Source of the DNA: Isoetes taiwanensis
Lineage: Eukaryota; Streptophyta; Lycopodiopsida; Isoetales; Isoetaceae
NCBI GenBank assembly: GCA_021234155.1
Contig: JAJEKV010000027.1
Coordinates: 5,640,623-5,704,622 of the forward strand
Length of the DNA: 64,000 nucleotides
Reading direction: 5' to 3'
Shown piece by piece: positions 20,836 through 31,053 of this stretch. The notes below the pieces were generated by a model. That model did no database searches. It was not told the origin of the DNA and saw only the letters and a list, made by a program, of their open reading frames with translations. The stretch's first letter is position 1. Every line of letters begins with the position of its first letter. Both the position numbers and the translations under genes were made by a program.

Positions 20836-23090
20836 CCTGATCTAGAGAGGGTATTATTAAATCGAAGTAGAGGTATATGGAGTAGAAAAATCTGCAGGTT
20901 TATAAATTCAAATCCATGAGCAGGTTTATAAATTCAAAGCTTTAAGCAGGTTTGTAGTAATGAACGTTTTCCTATGTTGTTTTAATGTTGTTAACATCCT
21001 TTTAACAATCATAATAACATAATAACATATGGATTGACAGATTCCTGAGGGATGCTGCTAGAGCTTAGTGATGGCAGGCAGCACTCCTGTCATATGTAGT
21101 CCGGCGAACAAGGAGAATGGAGGATGTGCAGATTGCAGCCCTCATGGATTTGTTGCTTATGGAGCCGGAAGCAGCATGGTCTACAGTTACGTTTACTCTT
21201 AAACTTTCTTACACATTTCCTCTATTACTGAATCTCTTCCAAGGCCAAGGGCGCTGCTCTTGAAGGCACATCTTTTTGCATTGCCTTTTTCCCTTTGATG
21301 CAAACAATCTTCATGATCATTGTAGGGCTCTAGCATTCAACCTTGCAGATGATATGCTAAAATAAGCCTGCCAACCTGATTGGTATTGTTTGCCCATCTG
21401 AAAATTGCCGCTTTAAAGAGATATGTAATAGGTAATTCGTTTTGCTTCCATGTCTATAAGAGTTGCAACAAAATCACCAAGGCCATCTGCTGTACGAAGC
21501 ATGATTTTCTGATACATGGGTCAGTCAGATTTAGGTCTTTCAAAATTAACAGAAAATCCACTCTTTTCTTTCGATTTATCCACAGATATTATATATGAGG
21601 ATCATATGATTTTTGTAGAGTTGGGCCTTCTATTTTTACTGCAAATTTGGTGCTTTTATTCTGTTGATATTTTAGGTACATTAGATTTCTACTTTGAAGT
21701 GATTAACAACCTCTTGGATCATTTTTGCGGTTATAAATGATGTTCGCAGCATCTTTGGATGGTGGAATTGTTGAAGCATCAAACCATTCCATTGACATGT
21801 AAGCTGTTTCCAGCGCAGCAGTCTTTGCATCTTTGCAGGTGGGTTCTTTTTCTCATTCAAAATCTGCTCAATAATATATCATCTTAGCTAAGATACTGCC
21901 ATTTAAAAATATTTCTCTAGCCGGTTCTGCACCAAAGGACTTGCTTTAGACATCAGAGAATTGAAGATTGAAGAAAGAACGAGAAGGCTGGAAAACTAAA
22001 ATTGAACAAGCAGGAAACACATATACAGCTGCTACGAAGGTAAATCAAGCTAAGACCATTCCATGCATTGAGTCGCTTTCTCCAGGTTAAAAAACTATGG
22101 AGAAATATTGCCCTACCTTAAATGATGCCCCTACTTCAAAATACATTTGATGAAATTGCATAGCAAAGTGGTCAAAAGATTGTGATAATTAAATCACTTG
22201 GTTGACAAGGATATATGGGCATGCTGCTTCAAGGATGTCTCATTATAATAGTCCATTAGTTTGGGGAAGAACATTTATATAGTCTCTATTTTACTCAATT
22301 CTCTTTGATTTAACAACCGTAATTGAGACTGGAATTGAGCAAAATATGGTTTTGGGGTTTGCATGGTTCAGGGGTTTTTCTAGGGTAGAGTATGTTGGAT
22401 CCTGTCTATTTCTTTGTCGTGTATGTTGGATGACGACAGTGCCAGCCGCTTCCCATGGCCATGGAATCTCCAGATTTTTTGGAGGTCAAGCATAGATCTT
22501 AGACATTCCCATGAGCACCCGACCAAGAAGGCAAATGTTAGTGGCACCAAAATTTTAAGCGAAAAATCAATGCAAGGACCAAATGGAAATTCACCCCATA
22601 GCCTTGGGTTTTCACATAGGAGCCATGATCTCACTCCCCATGGTAAGATAATCATTCTAATTTAATACAACAGCAACAAATTCAATACAACTATGCCTAA
22701 ACTAAAACAACTCAAGCACGCGACTTGCACATAATTCAAATATTTATAGAACCACTCCACCCTCTTCATGTACAAATACATGGGCTATAAAGAACTCCTT
22801 ACAATCTGACACATCTAACTCATTTGGTTCTGGTTCTGTCCAGGTGAACTCTCTAATAAATGCAAGCACAAGATTTTGTAGCATATTAAGATCCACCATT
22901 TCAAAGAAAGAAGAAATTGATGGCATTTATCCATTTGAGTAAAAGGTCCTACCCGCGCATTTGATTACTAAGCAAAACACATGATTTCAAACCATCTTAC
23001 TAGGATTAGCTACTTACAGAGTTATCTGTCGGAGAAAAAACCTCTCCCTAGAAATGATTTCTCATGCTTGGACTGCCTTGGTATAATCAC
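20836..23090. other. Helitron interior without recognised coding sequence
   Basis: AT-rich sequence with only short ORFs. One stretch at about 21095-21175 (RRTRRMEDVQIAALMDLLLM in one frame) looks exon-like, but I do not recognise it. The rest resembles captured intron or intergenic DNA. Confidence 0.4.
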
Positions 23091-23307
23091 ACAGAAAGCC
23101 CACCAACGGTGGGCAATTTTCTAGTATTATATAAAGAAAGGTTTTCCCTTTCTTAAGACTTGGCCTTTTTGTAGAAACGTCTCTTTATTCTAATGGTATT
23201 TATCAATTATAGTGTAATTTAATTTATGTTTGACACAAATATGTTCATATTTCTTTCTCTTTCTCTTGCTCCCGACAACCACTCCCCCGAGCACCACTAT
23301 ATCAATT

Positions 23308-24607
23308 CTTCCCCTTCCCGGGATTGATCATCCTTGATCAAGAAATTATATGGCAAATTAACACAACCCAGTCCATGATTGCGACTCTGATTGAGTCCAC
23401 AATCAGAAATATTCAAGTCCAGCCCTTTAAGCTAAAAATTTATCTAGCCCTTAAGGCTAATTCACAACTTTAATTATTAACAGGCTTTAAGGATATAGAA
23501 GGTCAAGGCGATTAATTACCAAATTGATGCATCTAAAAGATGTTATACTGGATAATAAACACGGGATAAACTGGATCATGCAAGGATATCTCAAAACATT
23601 ACATGACTGCAAAATTCTAAGTTTTAGGTTTGGCTAGGGCTTATTGATTTGGAAAGAATAGAATTGGACACATATAAAGGTGTCGGTTAAAAGGGTAATT
23701 CAATGCAACTGTAACCACTGAAGAACACTCTCCAGCAACAACCAAATCTGGAAAAATTTAGAAAAAGGGTAATCCAATAAAACCACTAGAGATCACACTC
23801 TAGCAACCATCCAAATTTTAAGGTTCAGGCTTTAGAAATTGGATCAAGAAAAGGTTAGAATTTTGGCTACCTGCAAATAAAGCTTATGGCTCATAATTAA
23901 TATCCACTAATTATCGCCTGTAGCAGCATGGCGGATCTGGTATTCTTTGAAGTAGGAAACGAGTTCGAAGATATTTTGGAGTAGTGATTCTTCTAGCCTT
24001 GAGTTGGATGTGCACAAAATAAGTCTGTCTCTCTGGCCTGACTTTCTCTTAAATTTCTACTGAAGCTTCCTTTACCGCATACCCACTTCATCTCTTTAGA
24101 AAAACTCTATCTGCAAATTCTCAATAACAATTCTACCACTCTGCCAATAAATCATTCTCATTCTACTTATGCTGGCTTACTTTTTAAATTGAATTCTCTC
24201 TTGTAGTATACTGCAAGCTAACACATATTCTTTGATCTTATTTGACCGCATCAAATTGATGCAAGTTTCCAAAGAACTTAAAACTGCTGATCTAGCTACT
24301 TAGACCGTCTTCTGAACTCTAGCTATTCTGTTTTTCCATTAATTAAAAAGTTATGTCAGAAATTCAAGCTCCATTCACATGTTGCTGAAAAGTTCAGAGA
24401 ATGCCGATCTCTTCATCAGAAACAAAGATTAGTCCAAGAGAATAATTGCTTTACAGGCTAACTGAATGCATCTATTCTTCAATTAATAGAAATTGCTAGA
24501 TAAATCCATCCATGCTCTAGAATTTCAAAACTAGTTCTAGTTTTTTTAATTGTAAATCTAGATTCCACAGATCCTAGAAAAACCAGAACTATGCTCTGAT
24601 ACCAATT
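23308..24607 (-). mobile_element. Element D internal region, coding-free LTR element
   Basis: About 1.3 kb lies between the polypurine tract (23308-23321) and the primer site. The site GCTCTGATACCA (24593-24604) is the reverse complement of TGGTATCAGAGC and lies three bases before the right LTR. No ORF of any retroelement protein is present. With ~1.29-kb LTRs and a non-coding interior, the element fits the LARD or large-TRIM class, which is mobilised in trans by a copia partner. Confidence 0.72.
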
Positions 24608-25899
24608 TGATACGAGTCTGTAATCACTAGAGAACTTCTGCAAAAACATCGTCAAAAGTAGTACAGATAAACACAATAAGTTCACAGATCCACCCATCCG
24701 GGTAAGCTCACCGCCCAAATGGGTTGTCCTTGAGCAAGAGACTTCTAGAGAAACACTGAATTTTGGAATGGAAAAAGAATGGGGAAACTCAAATCAAACA
24801 CTAAAAAATAGCTCCAACAAGCACACAGATTCAAGGATTATGGTTTAAGAGATGGGAATTCAAGATCTATCAATACTCCAATCGACTAGATCTTCAGAAG
24901 GCTTGCAAATCTGGTTTACCGTTGATGCTGGCCAAAGTCAGAGGAACAGAGCAGCCGAAATTGGGCTGTCGTTGCCGATTTGCAGGTATGTCCAACCAAT
25001 TGTTACTGTAGCAACCCAAGAGGTGTCGCCATGTTGTTCACGCGGTGCTCCCCCGACTGGTCGTTGCTCTCCTCCTGTTATATTTTCCATCTGATGCATA
25101 TATGAGCATTGTTTTTTCTTGTGTGAGCGGCTTCGGCAGGCATGGTCTTGGTTGTTGACCCTTTTTGGCACGTCTCGATCTAGCCAGCAAATTTTGCTTG
25201 CTATCTATCCTGATGCTTGGCCCAAACTACGGAAACGAGCTTTTCATCTTGCATGTGGCTGGCTTTTATGGTCAATCTGGAAGAGAAGGAGGTTGTTTAT
25301 CTTTAAGGGCGTAGATACTGCAGATGAGATTGTTCTTCAGTGGGCACAAAATAAAATTGTTATGGCTTACAATTGTTCTTCTCTTGATCAAGAGAAGAAA
25401 GTACTGATCTGGCATACTTACCTTCAGATTCATTCTTTTGCATAGGCAGGTGGTTGTGCTCAGTTGGATCGGTTTGTCCACTGGGATTATAATCCTGTCT
25501 TTGCATTTTATGTTGCTCTGGTTTTTAGTTGGTGAATAAAGCTTGTTGTCCTTCAAAAAAAAAAAAAAAAATATAAGCCTTTTCAAAAAGGCTTCATCCC
25601 TTTTTGACATAATAAGGTTTGGCCTTTAGTAAGATATGCCCCTTTGTTCTTAATAAATGCATGTGCCTTATAATAGAAGGCATTGCCCCCTTTTTTATCA
25701 AGATATCCCTTATTATATAACGAAAGATTTTCCCTTTCCTAAGACTTGGCCTTTTTGTAGAAACATCTCTTTACTCTAATGGTTCTTAGCAACTATAGTG
25801 TAATTTAATGGGTTACAATGTTTGACACAAATATTTTCATCTTTCTTTCTCTTTCTCTTGCTCCCGACAACCATTCCCCCGAGCACCACCATATCAACA
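24608..25899 (-). repeat. Element D right LTR (5' LTR), carrying an L1-type insertion
   Basis: The LTR starts TGATACGAGTCTG and ends ATATCAACA. It matches the left LTR (18971-23307 minus the Helitron) except for the extra 25105-25571 segment. The primer-binding site borders its inner end. It inserted next to LINE-beta sequence, which begins at 25900. Confidence 0.78.
25105..25571 (+). mobile_element. 5'-truncated L1-like LINE 3' end with poly-A
   Basis: This is absent from the partner LTR of element D and ends in 17 A residues (25555-25571). The ORF ending at 25443 encodes the C-terminal region of a plant L1-type LINE, with FHLACGWLLWSIWKRRRLFIF followed by a helical tail. The same 3' end occurs in reverse at 35751-35946. 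Truncation and the poly-A tail are the hallmarks of target-primed reverse transcription. Confidence 0.82.
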
Positions 25900-26687
25900 G
25901 GCTTCATGCCTCTTCAGAGGGCAGCCCTTGATCACCACATCGTCTACTTTCAGAAGTGGTCAATATGGACGATGCTCGTCTCCCTAGCCTACTTTATGCC
26001 ATAGCAATGGGACTGGAGTGCCTCAAGGCATGCTAGAGGGAAAAGATAGCTCAGTGGCTGTCCAGATGGAATGTGCAGGAGCACATGTGCATACAAGTGG
26101 AAACAGAGGCAAATTGCTATAGCTTGAGGCAATATCTTGATGCTTGCTTCCTCAACAAGCTCTAAGACGCCATCGCCCTTGAACAGGTCAAGACCGCACA
26201 CTACCAACGCCACATAAAACTCTACATTAGAACAGGACCCCCAATGCTACTTGCATGCCCATTTACCTATGAAAAGGCACAGACTTATTGCCTCAATTTG
26301 TACAGGTGCACACTATCTTCGAATCGAGATAGGCAGATGGATTAGGAAGCCATGCCAGGGCAGGCTTTGTCAATGCTGGCAAAAGGAGCCATTGAGGATG
26401 AATGCCATAACCTTCAAAGCTATCCAGCATATGATCAAATCCGGATATGCTATGCTGAGTTGGTCAGGCCTGGCCAGCGGCCGTTACATGTGATATTGAG
26501 CAGGAGTTCCATAGGGATGCTAGGATCATACCTTCAAGAGGTCATGGATATGCAGGAACAGATATGTCCTCCGACATACACTTGACATGTATATATGTAT
26601 ATTTCATGATGATGTATATCTGTTTAGTTTGACAGCAGTCTTAATTACTGCCACAACTTTTCCCTCAAAAACCCTTTGAGATGGGCC
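25900..26687 (+). mobile_element. LINE-beta C-terminal remnant (zinc region and 3' UTR)
   Basis: Between about 26250 and 26585 two frames encode ICTGAHYLRIEIGRWIRKPC, CQCW…, and AIEDECHNLQSYPAYDQIRI. This is the degenerate C-terminal zinc motif seen at 52260-52450, 60230-60330 and 62330-62480, with the general form GxHxLxIExGRW…C..C….E.E.H….CP.Y. The 3' UTR ends CCTCAAAAACCCTTTGAGATGGGCC and runs into the poly-T tract at 26688. A related UTR at 55850-55895 continues past its T-run into sequence like that at 35693, so the PLE unit interrupts this LINE end. Confidence 0.72.
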
Positions 26688-29118
26688 TTTTTTTTTTTTT
26701 TTTTTTTATTATATTCTAATGCATGGATGCACTCTTATTGGAATGGAATAAATTAATGTTCACCTATGTACTAGCATACCAAGAAGGCTTCAAGGTATGC
26801 CTCTATTCCAGGTAAACACCATAGAATTCGCTGGATACACACTTAAGATATTTATACTACTAAGTTCAAGTTCAATTAGGGTGGACCTTAGGACATTTTA
26901 CAAAATATCCGACTAAAGGAGGCCATACCATTAAAGACCGGATTAGGGCAGAATGCTTCGAGACGATTGCATGCAACCTCGACTGCAGCTGCAAAGCAGA
27001 AGTGCCGGAATTTATGACTGGCTAAAGACCCCAGATATGTGATTTACTTTTCAAAAAATGGGCTTTAACTCGGCGTTTGGTGGGTAGCCATAGTTAGGAA
27101 GATGACCTTGAGCTCTATTCGATACAAACAGGGAATGTGAGGACTGTTTAGAGTCCCTTGGATTCAATAATCTAACTATGGAGAGGGAGAGGGAAGTAGA
27201 AACTTTGATACAAAAGCAGGCTTCAAAGTGATGGATATCTTTGGTTATCCTAATAAAAGGGGAGCTTCAATAGAAGGCCGACTTCCTTCGAGAGAGGAAA
27301 TGCCAAGAATGAGCGGTTTGTGCCCGAGACCCAAGTAGAAGAAGATCTAATTTAGGATGAAGAGGAACAACGTGTATACAAATATCTACACTAAAATAAG
27401 AGTTCTAAATGGGCGAACTACTGTGGCCTAATATTTTGAGTTCTTTAGAAGCATAAGTCACGGTTTATGATCCGCTAAATTAACTGTGTTTCTACAGAAG
27501 GCTGAACACAAGGTTTTTTCTTTACACCTAGCAGGGCTTTGAATGGTGCAGATGCACGAAAGACACAAACTTGTGTCCTGAAAGCTCTTGGGAACTCAGA
27601 TAGCACGCCTAGAATGATTAGACAAATGATATATTCATGTTAGTTCTTTTGTCATTCTTGGATTAAAGTACGGGCTCCATGACCATAAATAATTACGTGA
27701 GCATAAGATAATGTTTAGACTTACTATCCTTTGTTTGATTTCTGCAAGTTTTCCTTTTTGCTTTTACTAAACTGGAGCAGAAGGTACAATGGTTGAAAGG
27801 CGATAAGCCAAGAATACCCTATGTACCTTTTCTGGCCCTTACTGTTTTACCATTCTTATGCTAATTCAAGATCGGTTGGTCGCAGTGCAGTGCGTGGTAT
27901 TCTTCTACTATTGTCCCTTTTGCTTTTCGTATTGGTTTTTGCTTAGAGGAGAACATGGATCAAACAATGGCCTGAATTTTGAGCAAAGGATACAATTGCA
28001 CGAAGTTAATGGATGATGCCAGTGGATAGTTGTCACCACAAGATTACTTCACAGGAACCTTTATACTTTATGCCTTATATCTATTCCGCTGCTATGGTAT
28101 AACAGTTGATAGTTTTCTGCTCTTTATTTTAATGGTTTTCATACAATGAAATCTGAAAATCGTTACACCTTTGATATTAGTAAAAGCCCTTTGTTTTGGA
28201 AATATAAGAAAACTCGGTCATGGACATAAGACCTCATTGTTATGTTAGACCTCAAAGTTTTGAGTGGATCCTGCTTTTGAAAATCTCTTCATGAAATATA
28301 GGATATACTTTCGGAAAAGAATAGCGTGCATAGATGTTTTGTTTAAGCTATTTTCTGTTTATTCCATTAAGCTCTGGCACAAAATGCTTGATATACTGTC
28401 CAAAATGCTTAAAAGCAATATTTGACTCAGTATTAATAAGGATTACTGCTGAATACATTTGAGTCTATTAAATGATAGGGGTAATCATGAAATTTTAATG
28501 GGTTAGACTCTTAGATATGGACAGACCCTTTAAAAATACTAAATGGAAAAATACGGTTATACAATGGTGATTGGACCATAGTAGTAAATGCTACTTGATG
28601 GGTGCATGTTAGAATACTCCACATGCTAAAGTAGGGAATTAAAACCCTATAATATGGGAACTTAAAGAATTCTAATGCCTGTTATGTTTGACAGCTATTA
28701 TATAACTTTTGGATGGTATATGTGCTTAAGAAATGTAGGCTATATTTCCCTTTTACATAAAGGAATTTGATGAGTACAAATTCATGACCTTAATACATTC
28801 GTCATGAATAAGCTTGATGACATAAGGAAAGGTGACTATAATGGTCCAAAGTACAAGCTTTCTTAATGTATAATGTTACACTTGCTGGTCTATTGTCTTC
28901 AGACGAGATGATAGGAACCCATTGATGAACAAGAAAATCTAAAGATTGTTTGATTGGAAATAAATTAAAGTTTTGAGTCTTTTGACCTTGGTTTGATGCT
29001 CCATCTTTAATTAGCTCGATTAAATGTATGGAACGATAAGGCTGTTAAGGGATTGACCGAGACAATTTGAACTGCTAGTAGGGTTGTTGCCTGAACTAGT
29101 TGGCTCCGGGTTTTTTTT
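26688..29118 (+). repeat. Penelope-like element, left pseudo-LTR
   Basis: The repeat is bounded by poly-T (26688-26707 and 29111-29118). Its body of about 2,403 bp aligns end to end with 33276-35680. The segment matching the right-copy ORF (about 27060-27430) has many one- to three-base differences, so that ORF is unreadable here. The last ~650 bp are almost identical between the copies. It probably contains the promoter and first exon of the element. Confidence 0.85.
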
Positions 29119-29225
29119 AGAAATTTCGTTTCATTGGTCTTACCAGTGTGGCATCACTCCATTTGGTATAAATTTTGAGCATATTGAAGGATTTATGAAA
29201 AGATTCTGATTTACATTGATTTCAG

Positions 29226-30779
29226 GATATTGAGGACTCTCAAGGAGATTACAACATGGAATATATGCCACCAACATGGAACAAAACCCTTGGACCTATC
29301 GGGTATAATGGCAGTAAAATTGCATGCCCAAGCTTGGCTGTACAGACTTTGCTCTCTTGCATAAAAAATCCCAAAGTGCATATGTTACTTCTGGAAAAGG
29401 AAGCACTTAGAAAACCAGAGGAACTGTCAGCTATTTCCCATCTGGGATTCAATGACTGGTTAGCTCTAGTACCCAAGATTAATAAAGCTGGTTCAGAATG
29501 GGATGATGCGCTGAAAGTTATTGAGGATATTTATGATACCTTGCCTGCCACGGTGTACAGCAGAACAATGGAAGAAGACCAGGCCAAAACACAGTTTATT
29601 ACAGGGGTATTGGCCCTTGAGAAGGCAAATAAGGTTAAAAATTCCTGCCTTGGCAACAACATAAGGGAAAAAGGTAAGCAGGGAAGCATTGTTGATGCAG
29701 AGGATGATCCATTTGGTGAATCCCTCCTGTCAGAAGAGGAAAAAATAGCAATGAAAGATAATGTTAGCAAGCTGAAAGGGGAGGTAGATGCAGACTTTAA
29801 CTTCACATTGCATAACTGCCACCTGTTCCCCGTCATTCCAGAACGACTGGTGGAAGGTCACGCTGCATTCTGTAACCAGGGCATTTGGAGAACTAAAAAT
29901 TTCAGTGCCTTGGCCCCAATTAGTAGGGAATCTTGGATCATGCTGGGTGATATCACACCTACCCAAGAGAATATGGCCAGAGCTGCAGCAGAAAAAATGG
30001 AAAAGATAGTGGTCAAAGAAAAGTTCAAACTCAACATTGACCATAGGTTCTTTGACAAGAAATGCGCTAAGGATGATTTTATTTATCTAAGGCAAAAAGG
30101 ACACATGGCATACTCAACTATTACACGTGATGCTTTCTATCTCAAAAGAGTTTGGAGGAGCATGTGCCCCTATTTCAAATGTGTATGCGAGCCCAGGAGG
30201 AAAGGTAATAGTTGCAAGGAGCATATGACATGGCTAGACCATGCGGTCTGGTACATGTTCAACAATTTGGATAGTGTATTTCCTGACATGTCCAATGTGG
30301 CCCAGATGGTTTCAATGAAAAAGTTCCTTAAAACCACGTTAAGAGATGGGATCATTGCATTCCTTTCATATCTGGAAATAAGAGACACACTTATTAGCAT
30401 GACCTCCTTACTTGCTGCTGATCCATGGGCAGATTTCAAGCTAAATTTCCCCAACTGTAGAATGGCAGTGGTATGCGAAAAAAGTATTAAACAGGCTACA
30501 TTCATGCTCAATTTGGAAGGCGGTTCCAGTTACAATACAACTGCCAGAAAGACTAGGCACACGAGAAACCCAACAAATGCAACTGACATGGTAAAGGGAT
30601 ATAATCCCCCTCGGATTACCATTAATCCAACCAAGTCGGGGTCCAGCATTGCTGATAATTCAGATATTGAACAATTGGGGTCCCCTAATCTAGTGGATAA
30701 CTCTGTCACCAAACAACAACAAGTACATGGTCGAAAAATACCTGATGGAGTAGCGCAACAGCTCACTTATGAGAAATAG
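29226..30779 (+). CDS. Unrecognised protein 1 of the Penelope-like element
   Basis: The frame is open from a likely splice acceptor (TTGATTTCAG, ending at 29225). The first ATG is at 29256, giving 507 residues. I do not recognise the family. Visible features are an N-terminal region of alternating hydrophobic and charged residues, an acidic stretch (VDAEDDPFGESLLSEEEK, ~residues 150-165), a Cys/His cluster MCPYFKCVCEPRRKGNSCKEH (~residues 310-330) that could bind zinc, and a low-complexity Thr/Asn/Ser-rich tail ending LTYEK. TAG at 30777-30779 closes it immediately before a GTATGC splice donor. Translation across the candidate intron would run in phase into the RT. It may be a nucleic-acid-binding ORF1-like part of the element or the N-terminal half of one polyprotein. 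Confidence 0.65.
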   Translation, partial: DIEDSQGDYNMEYMPPTWNKTLGPIGYNGSKIACPSLAVQTLLSCIKNPKVHMLLLEKEALRKPEELSAISHLGFNDWLALVPKINKAGSEWDDALKVIEDIYDTLPATVYSRTMEEDQAKTQFITGVLALEKANKVKNSCLGNNIREKGKQGSIVDAEDDPFGESLLSEEEKIAMKDNVSKLKGEVDADFNFTLHNCHLFPVIPERLVEGHAAFCNQGIWRTKNFSALAPISRESWIMLGDITPTQENMARAAAEKMEKIVVKEKFKLNIDHRFFDKKCAKDDFIYLRQKGHMAYSTITRDAFYLKRVWRSMCPYFKCVCEPRRKGNSCKEHMTWLDHAVWYMFNNLDSVFPDMSNVAQMVSMKKFLKTTLRDGIIAFLSYLEIRDTLISMTSLLAADPWADFKLNFPNCRMAVVCEKSIKQATFMLNLEGGSSYNTTARKTRHTRNPTNATDMVKGYNPPRITINPTKSGSSIADNSDIEQLGSPNLVDNSVTKQQQVHGRKIPDGVAQQLTYEK

Positions 30780-31053
30780 GTATGCTTTCATTATACAAAA
30801 GTCATTCTTGTATGTTAAATACATGTTTTATTACAGGATTATTATATTCTGTTTGGTTCTAAACCTATTCTTTGGATAAAAACTTATCCTATATGGACTT
30901 TCTAAAAAATTAGAAAGGACCAGTTGTACACTTTTAGCTAACATGCCATTTGCCCATGTTCAGCTATGGAGATTCATGTTTGCTCAGGTGACTAATAGGA
31001 ATACTGTTACATAGGATACTTTAACACACTCACTAAAGTTTTAATTTAAACAG
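30780..31053 (+). other. Candidate spliceosomal intron in the Penelope-like element
   Basis: The junction is AG|GTATGC at the donor and TTTTAATTTAAACAG|AT at the acceptor. The intervening 274 bases are AT-rich with stops in all frames. Both exons meet in phase 0, so splicing joins the 29226 frame to the 31054 frame. The last codon of the upstream exon is TAG in this copy, which would block a fusion unless it is a recent C-to-T change of CAG or a sequence error. Introns are an established peculiarity of Penelope-like elements. Confidence 0.5.

Larger units (their letters stand above)
19563..23124 (+). mobile_element. Non-autonomous Helitron, 3.56 kb
   Basis: The 5' end is TCCTATATTATAAAACC after an A (19562). 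The 3' end has the hairpin GCCCACC-AAC-GGTGGGC (23098-23114), then AATTTT and CTAG (23121-23124), followed by T. TC at the start, a hairpin just before CTRR, insertion between A and T, and no target duplication together are the Helitron signature. The insertion is confirmed by the uninterrupted partner LTR of element D (TTATTATATAACGAAAG at about 25710-25727). I find no Rep-helicase, so it would depend on an autonomous partner. It carries captured gene sequence at about 20067-20835. Confidence 0.88.
18971..23307 (-). repeat. Element D left LTR, truncated and split by a Helitron
   Basis: The segments 18971-19562 and 23125-23307 together match 24735-25899, excluding the partner's LINE insert. 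The similarity begins AGAGACTTC…CTGAATTTTGGAATGG and ends CCCCCGAGCACCACYATATCAA. The first ~125 bp of the LTR are missing because LINE-alpha abuts it at 18971. A 60-bp internal block (CAAGGATTATGGTTTAAGAG…) is duplicated at about 19068-19170. A minus-strand polypurine tract (GGGAAGGGGAAG, 23308-23321 as CTTCCCCTTCCC) borders the inner end, which fixes the orientation. Confidence 0.78.
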
